NCBI RefSeq assembly: GCF_018614415.1
Contig: NZ_JAGGOO010000036.1
Location: forward strand, 38,001-102,000
Reading direction: 5' to 3'
Origin: Streptomyces sp. ISL-12
Lineage (GTDB): Bacteria; Actinomycetota; Actinomycetes; Streptomycetales; Streptomycetaceae
DNA length: 64,000 nt
Below, piece by piece: positions 56,305-64,000 of the stretch. Every line of letters begins with the position of its first letter. Within the stretch, counting starts at the first letter, position 1. Made by a program: the position numbers and the translations under genes. The notes beneath the pieces are model-generated. The model was not told where the DNA came from. It saw only the letters and a program-made list of their open reading frames with translations, and ran no database searches.

Positions 56305-57003
56305 ATGAACAGCCAGTCCGTTCCTTCCGTCCCTTCCGTTCCTTCCGTTCCATCCCCTTCCGGCGTCACCTCGGTGGTCTTCGACCTCGACGGTGTCCTC
56401 GTCGACAGCTTCGCGGTGATGCGCGAGGCGTTCACCCTCGCCTACGCGGAGGTCGTCGGCCCGGGCGAGCCGCCGTTCGAGGAGTACAACCGGCACCTGG
56501 GCCGCTACTTCCCCGACATCATGCGCATCATGGGGCTGCCGCTGGAGATGGAGGAACCCTTTGTCCGCGAGAGCTACCGGCTCGCCCACCTGGTGGAGGT
56601 GTTCGACGGCGTGCCGGAGCTGCTGGGGGAGCTGCGCCGCCGGGGGGTACGGCTGGCCGTGGCCACCGGCAAGAGCGGTCCGCGGGCCCGTTCGCTGCTG
56701 GACACGATCGGCATCCGCGACCGGTTCGAGGCCGTCCTCGGCTCGGACGAGGTGGCGCGGCCCAAGCCGGCGCCCGACATCGTGCTCAAGGCGATGGACC
56801 TGCTGGGCGCCGACCCCGGGCGGACGGTGATGGTCGGTGACGCCGTCACCGACCTCGCCAGCGCCCGCGGCGCGGGTGTCACCGCGGTGGCCGCGCTGTG
56901 GGGGGAGACGGAGGAGGCGACGCTGCTCGCCGCGGACCCCGATGTCGTCCTGCGTCACCCGGCGGAACTCCTGGCGCTGTGCCCGGCGGTGCCGGTGTCC
57001 TGA
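56305..57003 (+). CDS. rifM: HAD phosphatase (AHBA pathway)
   Basis: A 232-aa HAD hydrolase: FDLDGVLVDS (nucleophile Asp), VATGKSG (motif II), KPAPD (Lys) and VGDAVTD (motif IV). RifM would release kanosamine from its nucleotide form. The N-terminus carries a VPS repeat from a 9-bp DNA repeat, not found in the HAD fold. ATG 56305 has GGGAG upstream. Confidence 0.93.
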   Translation: MNSQSVPSVPSVPSVPSPSGVTSVVFDLDGVLVDSFAVMREAFTLAYAEVVGPGEPPFEEYNRHLGRYFPDIMRIMGLPLEMEEPFVRESYRLAHLVEVFDGVPELLGELRRRGVRLAVATGKSGPRARSLLDTIGIRDRFEAVLGSDEVARPKPAPDIVLKAMDLLGADPGRTVMVGDAVTDLASARGAGVTAVAALWGETEEATLLAADPDVVLRHPAELLALCPAVPVS

Positions 57004-57049
57004 CACTCAGGGCGTCGGCACTCAGGGCGTCGGCACTCAGGGCGTCCGG
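57004..57049. repeat. Three 15-bp tandem repeats after rifM
   Basis: CACTCAGGGCGTCGG occurs at 57004, 57019 and, with one extra base, 57034. The first copy directly abuts the rifM stop. Non-coding. Confidence 0.8.
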
Positions 57050-57080
57050 CACCCCGGGCGCCTGACACCCCGGATGCGTC

Positions 57081-57130
57081 GACGGCGGTGCGGAGGGAGG
57101 CCGGGACGGGCAGCCCTGCGCACCGCCGTC
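57081..57130. terminator. Bidirectional terminator between rifM and P450
   Basis: GACGGCGGTGCG (57081-57092) pairs exactly with 57119-57130, with a 26-base loop, between convergent genes. Confidence 0.75.
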
Positions 57131-57138
57131 GCCTGTGC

Positions 57139-58323
57139 TCACCGGGGAGCGAACTCCACCGGCAGGGACGTCAGGGAGCGGATGAACGGGTTGGGCTTGG
57201 CGCCGACCTCGGCGGCCGGTACGGCCAGACGCAGGTCGGGGAAGCGCCGGAACAGGCTCTCCAGCGCGGTCTGCGCCTCCACACGGGCCAGCGGCGCGCC
57301 GATGCAGTAGTGCACGCCCTGGCCGAACTGGAGGTGCATCACGTTGCCCCGCGTGAGGTCCAACCGCTCCCCGTCGGTGACGTGCGCGGGGTCGGAGTGG
57401 GCGGCGTCCATGTCCAGCAGCACCTGCTCGCCCGCGGCTATCGTGACGCCGCCGATCTCGACGTCCTCGTTGGCGAAGCGCACGACGAGGACGCCGGGCC
57501 CGGCGTGCCGCAGCAGCTCGTCCAGGTTCCGGCCGGCCAGCTCGGGGTCCGCGCGCAGCAGGTCGAGCTGGTCCGGCCGGGTCAGCAGAGAGAAGACGGC
57601 GTTGCTGATGAAGCTGCCGGTCAGTTCGTAGCCGGCGATCAGCATCATGCGGGCGGTGGAGACCACCTCGCGGTGGCTGAGCCGGTCGTCCTCGTGCGCC
57701 GACATCAGCGCGCTGATCAGGTCGTCCCTGGGGTCCTCGCGCCGCTCCTCGGCCAGGTTCTCCACGTACGACCACAGTTTCGCGGAGGCGTCCGCGGAGC
57801 GGGCGGCGGCCTCCGGGTCGAAGGGCGGCAGCAGCATCAGGTCGGCCCACTGGTGGAACTCGGTGCGGTCGGCGATGGGCACGCCGAGCAGCTCGCAGAT
57901 CACCTGCATGGGCAGCGGGACGGCCAGCGCGGAGACCAGGTCCGCCCGGCCGTCGGCGGCGACGGCGTCCAGCAGACTGTCGGTGATCTCCCGCACGCGC
58001 GGCCGCAGGGCCTCCACCCGGCGCGCGGTGAACGCCGTGCCCAGCAGCCGGCGCAGCCGGGTGTGCTCGGGCGGGTTGGTGCCCATCAGCGTGTCCTCGA
58101 ACAGCCCGCTCACCGGGGTGGTCTGCCCCTGTGCGGCGGCGTAGGCGGCGGCCGGGCTCATCCTGGGGTGCGCGAGGCACTCACGTACCTCGTCGAACCG
58201 GGACACGAGCCAGGCGGCGGTGCCGTGCATCTCGATCCGCCGCGGCGGGCCGTGCTTGCGCAGCTCCTCGGCGACGCTCTGCGGGTCGAGGATGCGCATC
58301 TCTTCTTCCGGTGTCTGAGCCAT
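57139..58323 (-). CDS. Ansamycin-cluster cytochrome P450
   Basis: A 394-aa P450, heme loop [10 protein letters not shown]. The I-helix reads AGYELTGS: the acid is kept but the oxygen-activating Thr position is Leu, followed by Thr. ATG 58323 has AGGAG about 12 bp upstream. It lies downstream of the luciferase-like gene on the PKS strand and is expected to hydroxylate or rearrange the ansamycin. Confidence 0.92.
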   Translation of the reverse strand: MAQTPEEEMRILDPQSVAEELRKHGPPRRIEMHGTAAWLVSRFDEVRECLAHPRMSPAAAYAAAQGQTTPVSGLFEDTLMGTNPPEHTRLRRLLGTAFTARRVEALRPRVREITDSLLDAVAADGRADLVSALAVPLPMQVICELLGVPIADRTEFHQWADLMLLPPFDPEAAARSADASAKLWSYVENLAEERREDPRDDLISALMSAHEDDRLSHREVVSTARMMLIAGYELTGSFISNAVFSLLTRPDQLDLLRADPELAGRNLDELLRHAGPGVLVVRFANEDVEIGGVTIAAGEQVLLDMDAAHSDPAHVTDGERLDLTRGNVMHLQFGQGVHYCIGAPLARVEAQTALESLFRRFPDLRLAVPAAEVGAKPNPFIRSLTSLPVEFAPR

Positions 58324-58350
58324 GGCGTTACGCGATCTCCTCATGAGTAA

Positions 58351-58382
58351 GCGGGTCGGTGAGCGGGTCGGTGAGCGGGTCA
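58351..58382. repeat. 12-bp tandem repeat between LLM and P450 genes
   Basis: GCGGGTCGGTGA twice in full (58351-58374) and a partial third copy ending in the stop codon of the luciferase-like gene. Confidence 0.75.
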
Positions 58383-59615
58383 GGGGGCCGGGTTGGGGCT
58401 GCGGGCGGGGATGACGTAGGCGGGATCGGCCGTGCGGGGCGGTTCACGCCGGGCCAGGGCGGCGTCGAGGGCGGGCCGCAGCCGGGCGGCCTTCGCCTGC
58501 TCGGCCCGCTCGTGCCGCTCCTGGAACTCGGGCATCACCTCGCGGGCGAACAGCTCCAGCGACTCGCAGACGTGCTCGTGCCGGGTCCCGCCGCCCTGCA
58601 CCAGGAAGATCGCCTGGTCGAGGCCGGCCTCCTCGTGCTGCCGCAGGAACCGCCGGATCTGCTCCGGGGTGCCCACCGCGCCGCGCGCCGGGTTGCCCAG
58701 CGGCATACCGGGCTTGCCGAAGGCGGCACGGCCCATGCCGTAACGGTCGCGGTCGCGCTGGAACGTCTCCCACAGCCGGGTCCGGCCGGGGGCGGCGGCG
58801 CCGAAACCGGCGTAGAAACCGAGTCCGAAGTTGAAGAACTGCACGCCGTCGGCGCCGCGTTCCACGGCTGTCGCCTCGTCCTGGTGGCAGAACATCGGGA
58901 TGGTCGCGGCGACCTGCGCGTTGACCGCGAACCCGGCGGGCACGCAGTCCGCGGACTCGATGCCCTCGTAATAGGCGTCGACCCACTTCTTGGTCTCGGC
59001 CGGGCCGAAGAAGGAGAAGTTGAGCGCGCCGAGCCCCTTGGCGGCGGCGAGCCGGATGGCATCCCGGTTGCCGCAGGCCATCCACATCGGCGGGTGCGGC
59101 TTCTGCCGGGTCTTGGGCAGCACGTTGCGGACCGGCGCCGAGACGTACTTGCCCTCGTACCCGGCGAACGGCTCCTCCACGAACATGCGGGCCACGGCGT
59201 CCACCGCCTCCGCCCACTGGTCCCGCTTGACGGCACGCTCCACACCGAACCCCTCCAGCTCGGTGGGGGTGGTGGACTCGCCGGTGCCGAACTCCACGCG
59301 TCCCCCGGACAGCAGGTCCAGCGTGGCGATCCGCTCGGCGATCCGCGCCGTCGGGTTGAAACCCGGCGGCATCAGGGCGACGGCGTGCCCGATCCGGATA
59401 CGGCTGGTGCGCTGGCTGACCGCGCCGAGGAACACCTCCGGCCCGGACATGTGCGAGTACTCCTCCAGGAAGTGGTGTTCGGGACACCACACATGGTCGA
59501 AGCCCAGCCGGTCGGCCAGTTCTATCTCCGCCAGCATGTCGTGGAAGAGCCGGTGTTCGGAGTCCTCGGTCCAGGGACGGGGCAGCTGGGCACCGTACAA
59601 CAGGCCGAACTTCAT
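58380..59615 (-). CDS. Luciferase-like (LLM) flavin-dependent monooxygenase
   Basis: A 411-aa TIM-barrel flavoenzyme: MKFGLLYGAQLP at the start, WCPEHHFLEEYSHMSGPEVFLGAV, RIRIGHAVALMPPGF, GRVEFGTGESTTPTE and PPMWMACGNRDAI. It uses reduced FMN from a separate reductase. In some ansamycin clusters such enzymes are linked with Baeyer-Villiger or other ring changes; the role here is inferred. It lies between the P450 and rifF on the same strand. Confidence 0.92.
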   Translation of the reverse strand: MKFGLLYGAQLPRPWTEDSEHRLFHDMLAEIELADRLGFDHVWCPEHHFLEEYSHMSGPEVFLGAVSQRTSRIRIGHAVALMPPGFNPTARIAERIATLDLLSGGRVEFGTGESTTPTELEGFGVERAVKRDQWAEAVDAVARMFVEEPFAGYEGKYVSAPVRNVLPKTRQKPHPPMWMACGNRDAIRLAAAKGLGALNFSFFGPAETKKWVDAYYEGIESADCVPAGFAVNAQVAATIPMFCHQDEATAVERGADGVQFFNFGLGFYAGFGAAAPGRTRLWETFQRDRDRYGMGRAAFGKPGMPLGNPARGAVGTPEQIRRFLRQHEEAGLDQAIFLVQGGGTRHEHVCESLELFAREVMPEFQERHERAEQAKAARLRPALDAALARREPPRTADPAYVIPARSPNPAP

Positions 59616-59697
59616 GGGCGCATCACTTTCCTCTGCCGGCGGTCGGCCGGGAACGGGGACGGAGGCGGGGCGGGGGGGGGCGACGGCACCGGACGGG

Positions 59698-60456
59698 TCA
59701 GTCGCGGCCTTCCCAGTAGGTGGCGATCACCTCGGCACGCTGTGCGGGGTCGACGAGGACGGAGACCTTCTCGTGGCCGTCCTCGACGGTCGTGAACATG
59801 TTGCTGGTGAGGAACACCTGTCCCCGCTCGGTGGCACGCCGGCGCCGGCGCATCGAGGCGAGGATGGCCGGCCCGTTGCCGCCGCCGACGCCCTCCCAGG
59901 CGTCGTAGGTCCGGGGCGCGGTGGTGAAACGGTAGGTGGTGCGCCAGTCGTGTCCCAGCGTCCTGGCCTGGAGCACGAGGAACCCGTCCCGGCGCACCAC
60001 CCGGAACGCGCAGCCGTACTGCCACTGCGGCTCGTCCTCCACCAGACGCAGCGGCTCGGTGAAGCAGAGCCCGGCGTGTCCGACGTCGGCCAGCCACTCC
60101 TCGCCGTCGATCCGGACGAGCATCAGCATGTGCTCCGGGTCGGGCGCGAAGGTGTCACCGGGCAGGTAGGTGCCGCCGCTGAGCACGTCCAGGTCGTAGC
60201 CCAGTTCGCGCAGGAGCCGGGCGAACAGGGTGTTCAGCTCCAGGCACATGCCGCCGGCGCCGGTCGGCACGATGGCCTCGAAGGCCTTGTCGACGTCGAT
60301 GTCCGCCATGTTCACCGCGCTCAGCCGGTGGGTGTGCGCGGTGTCGTAGGGGACGGACGTGAGGTGACTGCGGTGCAGCCGCCGCAGGTTCTCCAGGGTG
60401 GGCGCGGGTGGCCGGTCGAATCCCAGCCGCGCCAGGTAGGCGTCGGTGCTGAACAT
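59698..60456 (-). CDS. rifF: Amide synthase (arylamine N-acetyltransferase-like)
   Basis: A 252-aa NAT-fold enzyme: catalytic Cys in GAGGMCLELN (about 71), His in PEHMLMLV and Asp in WLADVGHAG. In ansamycin pathways RifF takes the finished chain from the last ACP and closes the macrolactam through the AHBA amine, replacing a thioesterase. It starts 43 bp after the PKS, which indeed lacks a TE. Confidence 0.95.
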   Translation of the reverse strand: MFSTDAYLARLGFDRPPAPTLENLRRLHRSHLTSVPYDTAHTHRLSAVNMADIDVDKAFEAIVPTGAGGMCLELNTLFARLLRELGYDLDVLSGGTYLPGDTFAPDPEHMLMLVRIDGEEWLADVGHAGLCFTEPLRLVEDEPQWQYGCAFRVVRRDGFLVLQARTLGHDWRTTYRFTTAPRTYDAWEGVGGGNGPAILASMRRRRRATERGQVFLTSNMFTTVEDGHEKVSVLVDPAQRAEVIATYWEGRD

Positions 60457-60499
60457 GTGCGATCCCTTTCTCGTTCGCTTCTCGCCCGCATGACGTGTG

Positions 60500-63400
60500 T
60501 CATGAGTTCGCGTCCATGTCCGGGTTCGGACCGCTCAGTCCGTCCCGCAACTGCCGGGCCAGCATCCGCAGGGTCGGGTGGTCGAAGACGAAGCTGGGCG
60601 GCAGCCGCAGCGCCGTGTGCCGGGCCAGGCGGTCGCGGAGTTCCACCGCCGTCAGGGAGTCCAGGCCGATCTCGGTGAACACCACGTCCGGGTCGAGGGC
60701 GGTGGCCGCCGTGGCCGCCGTGTACCCGAGGACCTGCCCGGCCTCCCGCAGCACCAGGTCGAGCAGTACGCCCTCCCGTTCCTCCGCGTCCAGACCGGCC
60801 AGCCGCGCGGACACCGGCTCCTCCTCGGCGACCGCCGGCGCCCGTCGTGCCGGGGGCACCAGGGTCCGCATCGGCGGGGCGACGGGTCCGGCGGCGGCCT
60901 GGGCGCGCAGGGCGGCGAGGTCCAGTTTCATCGGCACCACCACGGGCAGGCCGGTGCGCAGCGCGGCGTCGAAGAGCCGCATGCCCTCGGCGGGTGCCAG
61001 TGCGGCGACGCCGCCCCGTGCCGTCCGGTGCCGTTCGGGCCGCTCGGTGGCAGCGAGCCGCCCGGTCATACCGGTACCGGCGGCCTGTTCCCACATGCCC
61101 CACGCCAGCGACACGGCGGGCAGGCCCGCGGCGCGGCGCCGGTGCGCGAGCGCGTCCAGGTAGGCGTTGGCGGCGGCGTAATTGCCCTGCCCCGGGTTGC
61201 CCAGGACACCGGCGGCGGAGGAGAACAGGACGAACGCGGCGAGTCCGGAGTCCCGGGTCAGCTCGTCCAGGTGGCGCGCACCGTCGGCCTTGGCCCGCAG
61301 CACCGTGTCGAGCCGCTCCGGCGTCAGGGCGGTCAGCACCCCGTCGTCCAGCACACCCGCCGCGTGCACCACGGCGGTCAGCGGTGCGTCGGCGGGCACC
61401 TCGCCCAGCAGCGCCGCCACGGCGTCCCGGTCCGCGACATCGCACGACGCGATGCGTACCCGGGCTCCCGCCGCCGCCAGTTCCGCCGCGAGTCCGGCGG
61501 CACCGGGGGCCTGCTCCCCGCGCCGCCCGGCCAGCACCAGACTCCGCACCCCGTGCACCGCCACCAGGTGCCGGGCCACGACCGCGCCGAGGGCACCGGT
61601 ACCGCCGGTGACGAGGACGGTGCCGTGTCCCAGGCCGACGTCCGGCCCATCACCCGCCGTCGCTCGGACGAGCCGCCGGGTGAACCACCGACCGTCACGC
61701 AGGGCCAACTGCGGCTCGTCGGCGGCAGGGAGCTGAGCGAGCGCTCCGGTGCCCCAGCCGGTGTCGGTATCCGTGTCGGCGTCGAGGAGAACGACCCGCC
61801 CCGGGTTCTCCGCCTGCGCGGAGGCCATCAGGCCCCACACCGCGGCCGTTGCCGGGTCGGCCGGCTCGTCCTCCCGGACGGCGACGGCGCCCCGCGTCAC
61901 CACGACCAGCCGACTGGACAGCAGCGACGGCTCGGCCAGCCACGCCCGCGCCACCCGCAACGCCCGTCCGGTCACCTCCCGCACATCGGCCGTCTCCCGC
62001 ACATCGGCTGCCGCACCGCGGAGGTCCAGCAGCAGTGTGTCCGGTGTCTCGGGCGCGGCGGACAGCCGGTGCACGTCACCGGCGTCGGCCACCGGCACCG
62101 GACGGAGGACCCGGGACTCGCCCCGTGCCGGCACCTCCTCCCAGGCGACGCGGAACATCCGGTCCGCCGTGGCCGCCGTCCCGGTGAGCTGCCCGGGGTC
62201 GACCGGCCGGGACACCACCGACCCGAGCGACGCGATCGGGGCACCGGCACCGTCGGCCAGTTCGAGGGCCATGGTGTGCGTGCCGCTCAGGGTCACCCGG
62301 ACCCGCAACGCCGAGGCACCGGACGCGTGCAGCGTCACGTCACGGTAGGCGAAGGGCAGTACCAGCTGCGGCTCGGACTCGTCACGCTCGTGGAAGGCCA
62401 GGGCGTGCATGGCGGCGTCGAGCAGCGCGGGGTGCAGTCCGAACGCCGCCGCCAGGTCACGGTGCTCGTCCGCGAGGGCCACTTCCGCGTACACGGCGCC
62501 GTCACCGCGCCAGGCCGCCCGCAGCCCCTGGAACACGGGCCCGTACCGGTACCCGGCCTGCTCCAGACCGTCGTACAGCCCCTCGACGTCCGCCGGGTCC
62601 ACGGCCACCGCGCCGGCCGGCGGCCAGACCGTCAGGCCGGCCATCGACGTGGCCGTGGCCGCGACCGTGTCCGTGTCGTCCGCAGGACGCAGCGTGCCGG
62701 AGGCGTGCCGCGTCCACGGCGTTCCCAGCCCGGCGTCCTCGGCGCGGGAGTGGACGCGCACGGCGCGCCGGCCGGTACCGTCGTCAGCCGCGACGCCGAC
62801 GCGCACCTGCGCGGCGGCGCCCTCCGCGAGGACCAGGGGAGCCTCCATCACCAGTTCCTCGACGGCACCGCAGCCGACCTCGTCACCGGCGCGCAACGCC
62901 AGCTCCACGAAGGCCGCACCGGGCAGCAGTACCGCCCCGGCCGCGACGTGGTCGGCCAGCCACGGGTGCGTGGCGAGCGACAGGCGCGAGGTGAACAGCA
63001 CCTCACCCGACTCCGGTACTTCGACCACCGCGCCCAGCAGCGGATGCCCGAGGCCGTCCATCCCGGCGGCCGACACATCACCGGCGGCACCGGGGCCGTC
63101 CTCGCCGGTCAGCCAGTAGTGCGCGCGCTGGAAGGCGTAGGTCGGCAGCTCGGGCATGAGCGGGGGACGGGCGGTGGTGCCGTGGAGGACGCCGAGGTCG
63201 ACGGGGATGCCGGCGATGTGGAGTTGGGCGAGGGCGGAGGTGAGGGTGCGGGTTTCGTCGGCGTCGCGGCGCAGTGCGGGGATGAGGGTGGTGTCGCTGT
63301 CGTGGTCCAGGTTCTCGCGGGCCATGGCGGTGAGGGTGCTGTCGGGGCCGAGTTCGAGGTAGGTGGTGACGCCGTGGTCGGCGAGGGCTTGGATGCCGTC

Positions 63401-64000
63401 GGCGAAGCGTACGGCTGTGCGTGCGTGGCGGACCCAGTAGGCGGGGGTGCACAGGGTCTCGGGGTCGGCGAGTTGTCCGGTGATGTTGGAGAGGAGGGGG
63501 AGGGTGGGGGTGTGGAAGGTCAGGCTTTCCAGTACGTGTTGGAACTCGGTCAGCATGGGTTCCATGCGGGCGGAGTGGAAGGCGTGGGAGACGGTGAGGC
63601 GTCGGGTGCGTATGCCTTGTGCGGCGAGTTCTTGTGCTGCTTTGAGTACGGGTTCTTCGTCGCCGGAGAGGACGGTGGAGGTGGGGCTGTTGACCGCTGC
63701 GATGTCCACGCCGGGCGATGGGGGGATGTGGTGTTCGGGGGCGGCGACGGCGATCATGGTGCCGCCTTCGGGCAGTGCTTGCATCAGGCGTCCGCGGGTG
63801 GTGACGAGTGTTGCCGCGTCTTCCAGCGAGAGCACGCCTGCTATGTGTGCGGCTGTGATCTCGCCGATGGAGTGTCCGCCGATGATGTCGGGTGTGATGC
63901 CCCAGGAGGCCGTGAGCCGGTAGAGGGCGACTTCTACGGCGAACAGTGCGGCCTGGGTGTGGATGGTCTGGTTGAGGCGGTCGGGGTCGTCACCGAAGAC
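60500..64000 (-). CDS. Type I modular PKS, final module (5' end outside window)
   Basis: At least 1166 residues, continuing past the window edge. In order: AT (GGHSIGEIT active Ser; [10 protein letters not shown], malonyl type), DH ([11 protein letters not shown] and [11 protein letters not shown], intact), KR ([11 protein letters not shown] so B type, [17 protein letters not shown], active) and ACP (GLDSLTAVE), then a short tail and stop with no thioesterase or docking helix. It is therefore the last module, ending at RifF, and would leave a C=C from the last malonate unit. AT codon usage differs from the rest. Confidence 0.95.
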   Translation of the reverse strand, partial: VFGDDPDRLNQTIHTQAALFAVEVALYRLTASWGITPDIIGGHSIGEITAAHIAGVLSLEDAATLVTTRGRLMQALPEGGTMIAVAAPEHHIPPSPGVDIAAVNSPTSTVLSGDEEPVLKAAQELAAQGIRTRRLTVSHAFHSARMEPMLTEFQHVLESLTFHTPTLPLLSNITGQLADPETLCTPAYWVRHARTAVRFADGIQALADHGVTTYLELGPDSTLTAMARENLDHDSDTTLIPALRRDADETRTLTSALAQLHIAGIPVDLGVLHGTTARPPLMPELPTYAFQRAHYWLTGEDGPGAAGDVSAAGMDGLGHPLLGAVVEVPESGEVLFTSRLSLATHPWLADHVAAGAVLLPGAAFVELALRAGDEVGCGAVEELVMEAPLVLAEGAAAQVRVGVAADDGTGRRAVRVHSRAEDAGLGTPWTRHASGTLRPADDTDTVAATATSMAGLTVWPPAGAVAVDPADVEGLYDGLEQAGYRYGPVFQGLRAAWRGDGAVYAEVALADEHRDLAAAFGLHPALLDAAMHALAFHERDESEPQLVLPFAYRDVTLHASGASALRVRVTLSGTHTMALELADGAGAPIASLGSVVSRPVDPGQLTGTAATADRMFRVAWEEVPARGESRVLRPVPVADAGDVHRLSAAPETPDTLLLDLRGAAADVRETADVREVTGRALRVARAWLAEPSLLSSRLVVVTRGAVAVREDEPADPATAAVWGLMASAQAENPGRVVLLDADTDTDTGWGTGALAQLPAADEPQLALRDGRWFTRRLVRATAGDGPDVGLGHGTVLVTGGTGALGAVVARHLVAVHGVRSLVLAGRRGEQAPGAAGLAAELAAAGARVRIASCDVADRDAVAALLGEVPADAPLTAVVHAAGVLDDGVLTALTPERLDTVLRAKADGARHLDELTRDSGLAAFVLFSSAAGVLGNPGQGNYAAANAYLDALAHRRRAAGLPAVSLAWGMWEQAAGTGMTGRLAATERPERHRTARGGVAALAPAEGMRLFDAALRTGLPVVVPMKLDLAALRAQAAAGPVAPPMRTLVPPARRAPAVAEEEPVSARLAGLDAEEREGVLLDLVLREAGQVLGYTAATAATALDPDVVFTEIGLDSLTAVELRDRLARHTALRLPPSFVFDHPTLRMLARQLRDGLSGPNPDMDANS

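Noticed and set aside
59671..59680. Nine-G run between rifF and the luciferase-like gene as a phase switch
   Set aside because: It is intergenic and not placed between promoter elements; such runs are common at this GC content.

Overview
High GC, dense coding in both directions, GTG starts, three P450s, LAL and DevR-type regulators, a modular PKS and terpenoid genes all point to a Streptomyces chromosome, probably arm or accessory DNA. No RNA gene, CRISPR array or intact mobile element was seen. Part of the window (icd, mscS, MoxR/VWA pair, flippase-like protein, SoxR-box ABC transporter) resembles, from memory, the S. coelicolor SCO7000-SCO7008 neighbourhood.

Layout. 1-4.3 kb: end of a GH53 galactanase, a DUF1264 protein, a divergent hydrolase/MarR pair, and a scar where a decayed DUF475 gene meets a headless cupin. 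4.3-12.9 kb: a protease-rich island with a secreted-looking astacin-type peptidase, a LAL regulator, a TPR-CHAT protein, a cytoplasmic S8 protease, an ECF-type sigma factor and a 155-aa partner. The peptidase and CHAT genes share a two-block promoter-like motif. 12.9-25 kb: P450, N-formylglutamate amidohydrolase, monomeric isocitrate dehydrogenase, MscS, a MoxR/VWA pair, a flippase-like protein, and an ABC exporter behind a SoxR-type operator. 25-28.4 kb: AraC regulator and a likely flavonol-degradation operon (quercetinase, decarboxylase-like amidohydrolase, esterase). 28.4-31.7 kb: MarR/MFS pair and a second P450.

31.7-38.7 kb is a redox/hypoxia-type island: ctaD, a small membrane protein, a DevR-like regulator, a VKOR gene that has lost its CXXC segment, a pyridoxamine-oxidase-like protein, a wrecked narK and a DevS-like GAF kinase. 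Three near-identical GGGCCGnTCGGCCC sites lie upstream of ctaD, the regulator and the oxidase-like gene. Next come a Tat-exported L-amino acid oxidase, a CASTOR/POLLUX-like channel and an EF-hand protein. 44-49 kb holds a methyltransferase and a terpenoid operon (UbiB-like kinase gene with an 8-bp duplication frameshift, GGPP-type synthase, terpene cyclase). A repeat-built Asp/His/Arg-rich protein and a PLAT-like protein follow.

51.4-64 kb is one edge of an ansamycin cluster: the AHBA genes rifG, N, J, K, L and M, a P450, a luciferase-like monooxygenase, the rifF amide synthase, and the last module (AT-DH-KR-ACP, no thioesterase) of a type I PKS running off the window. AHBA primes the PKS and RifF releases the chain as a macrolactam. 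rifH (aminoDAHP synthase) is not in view. The best candidate for an undescribed system is the CHAT/S8/sigma island.
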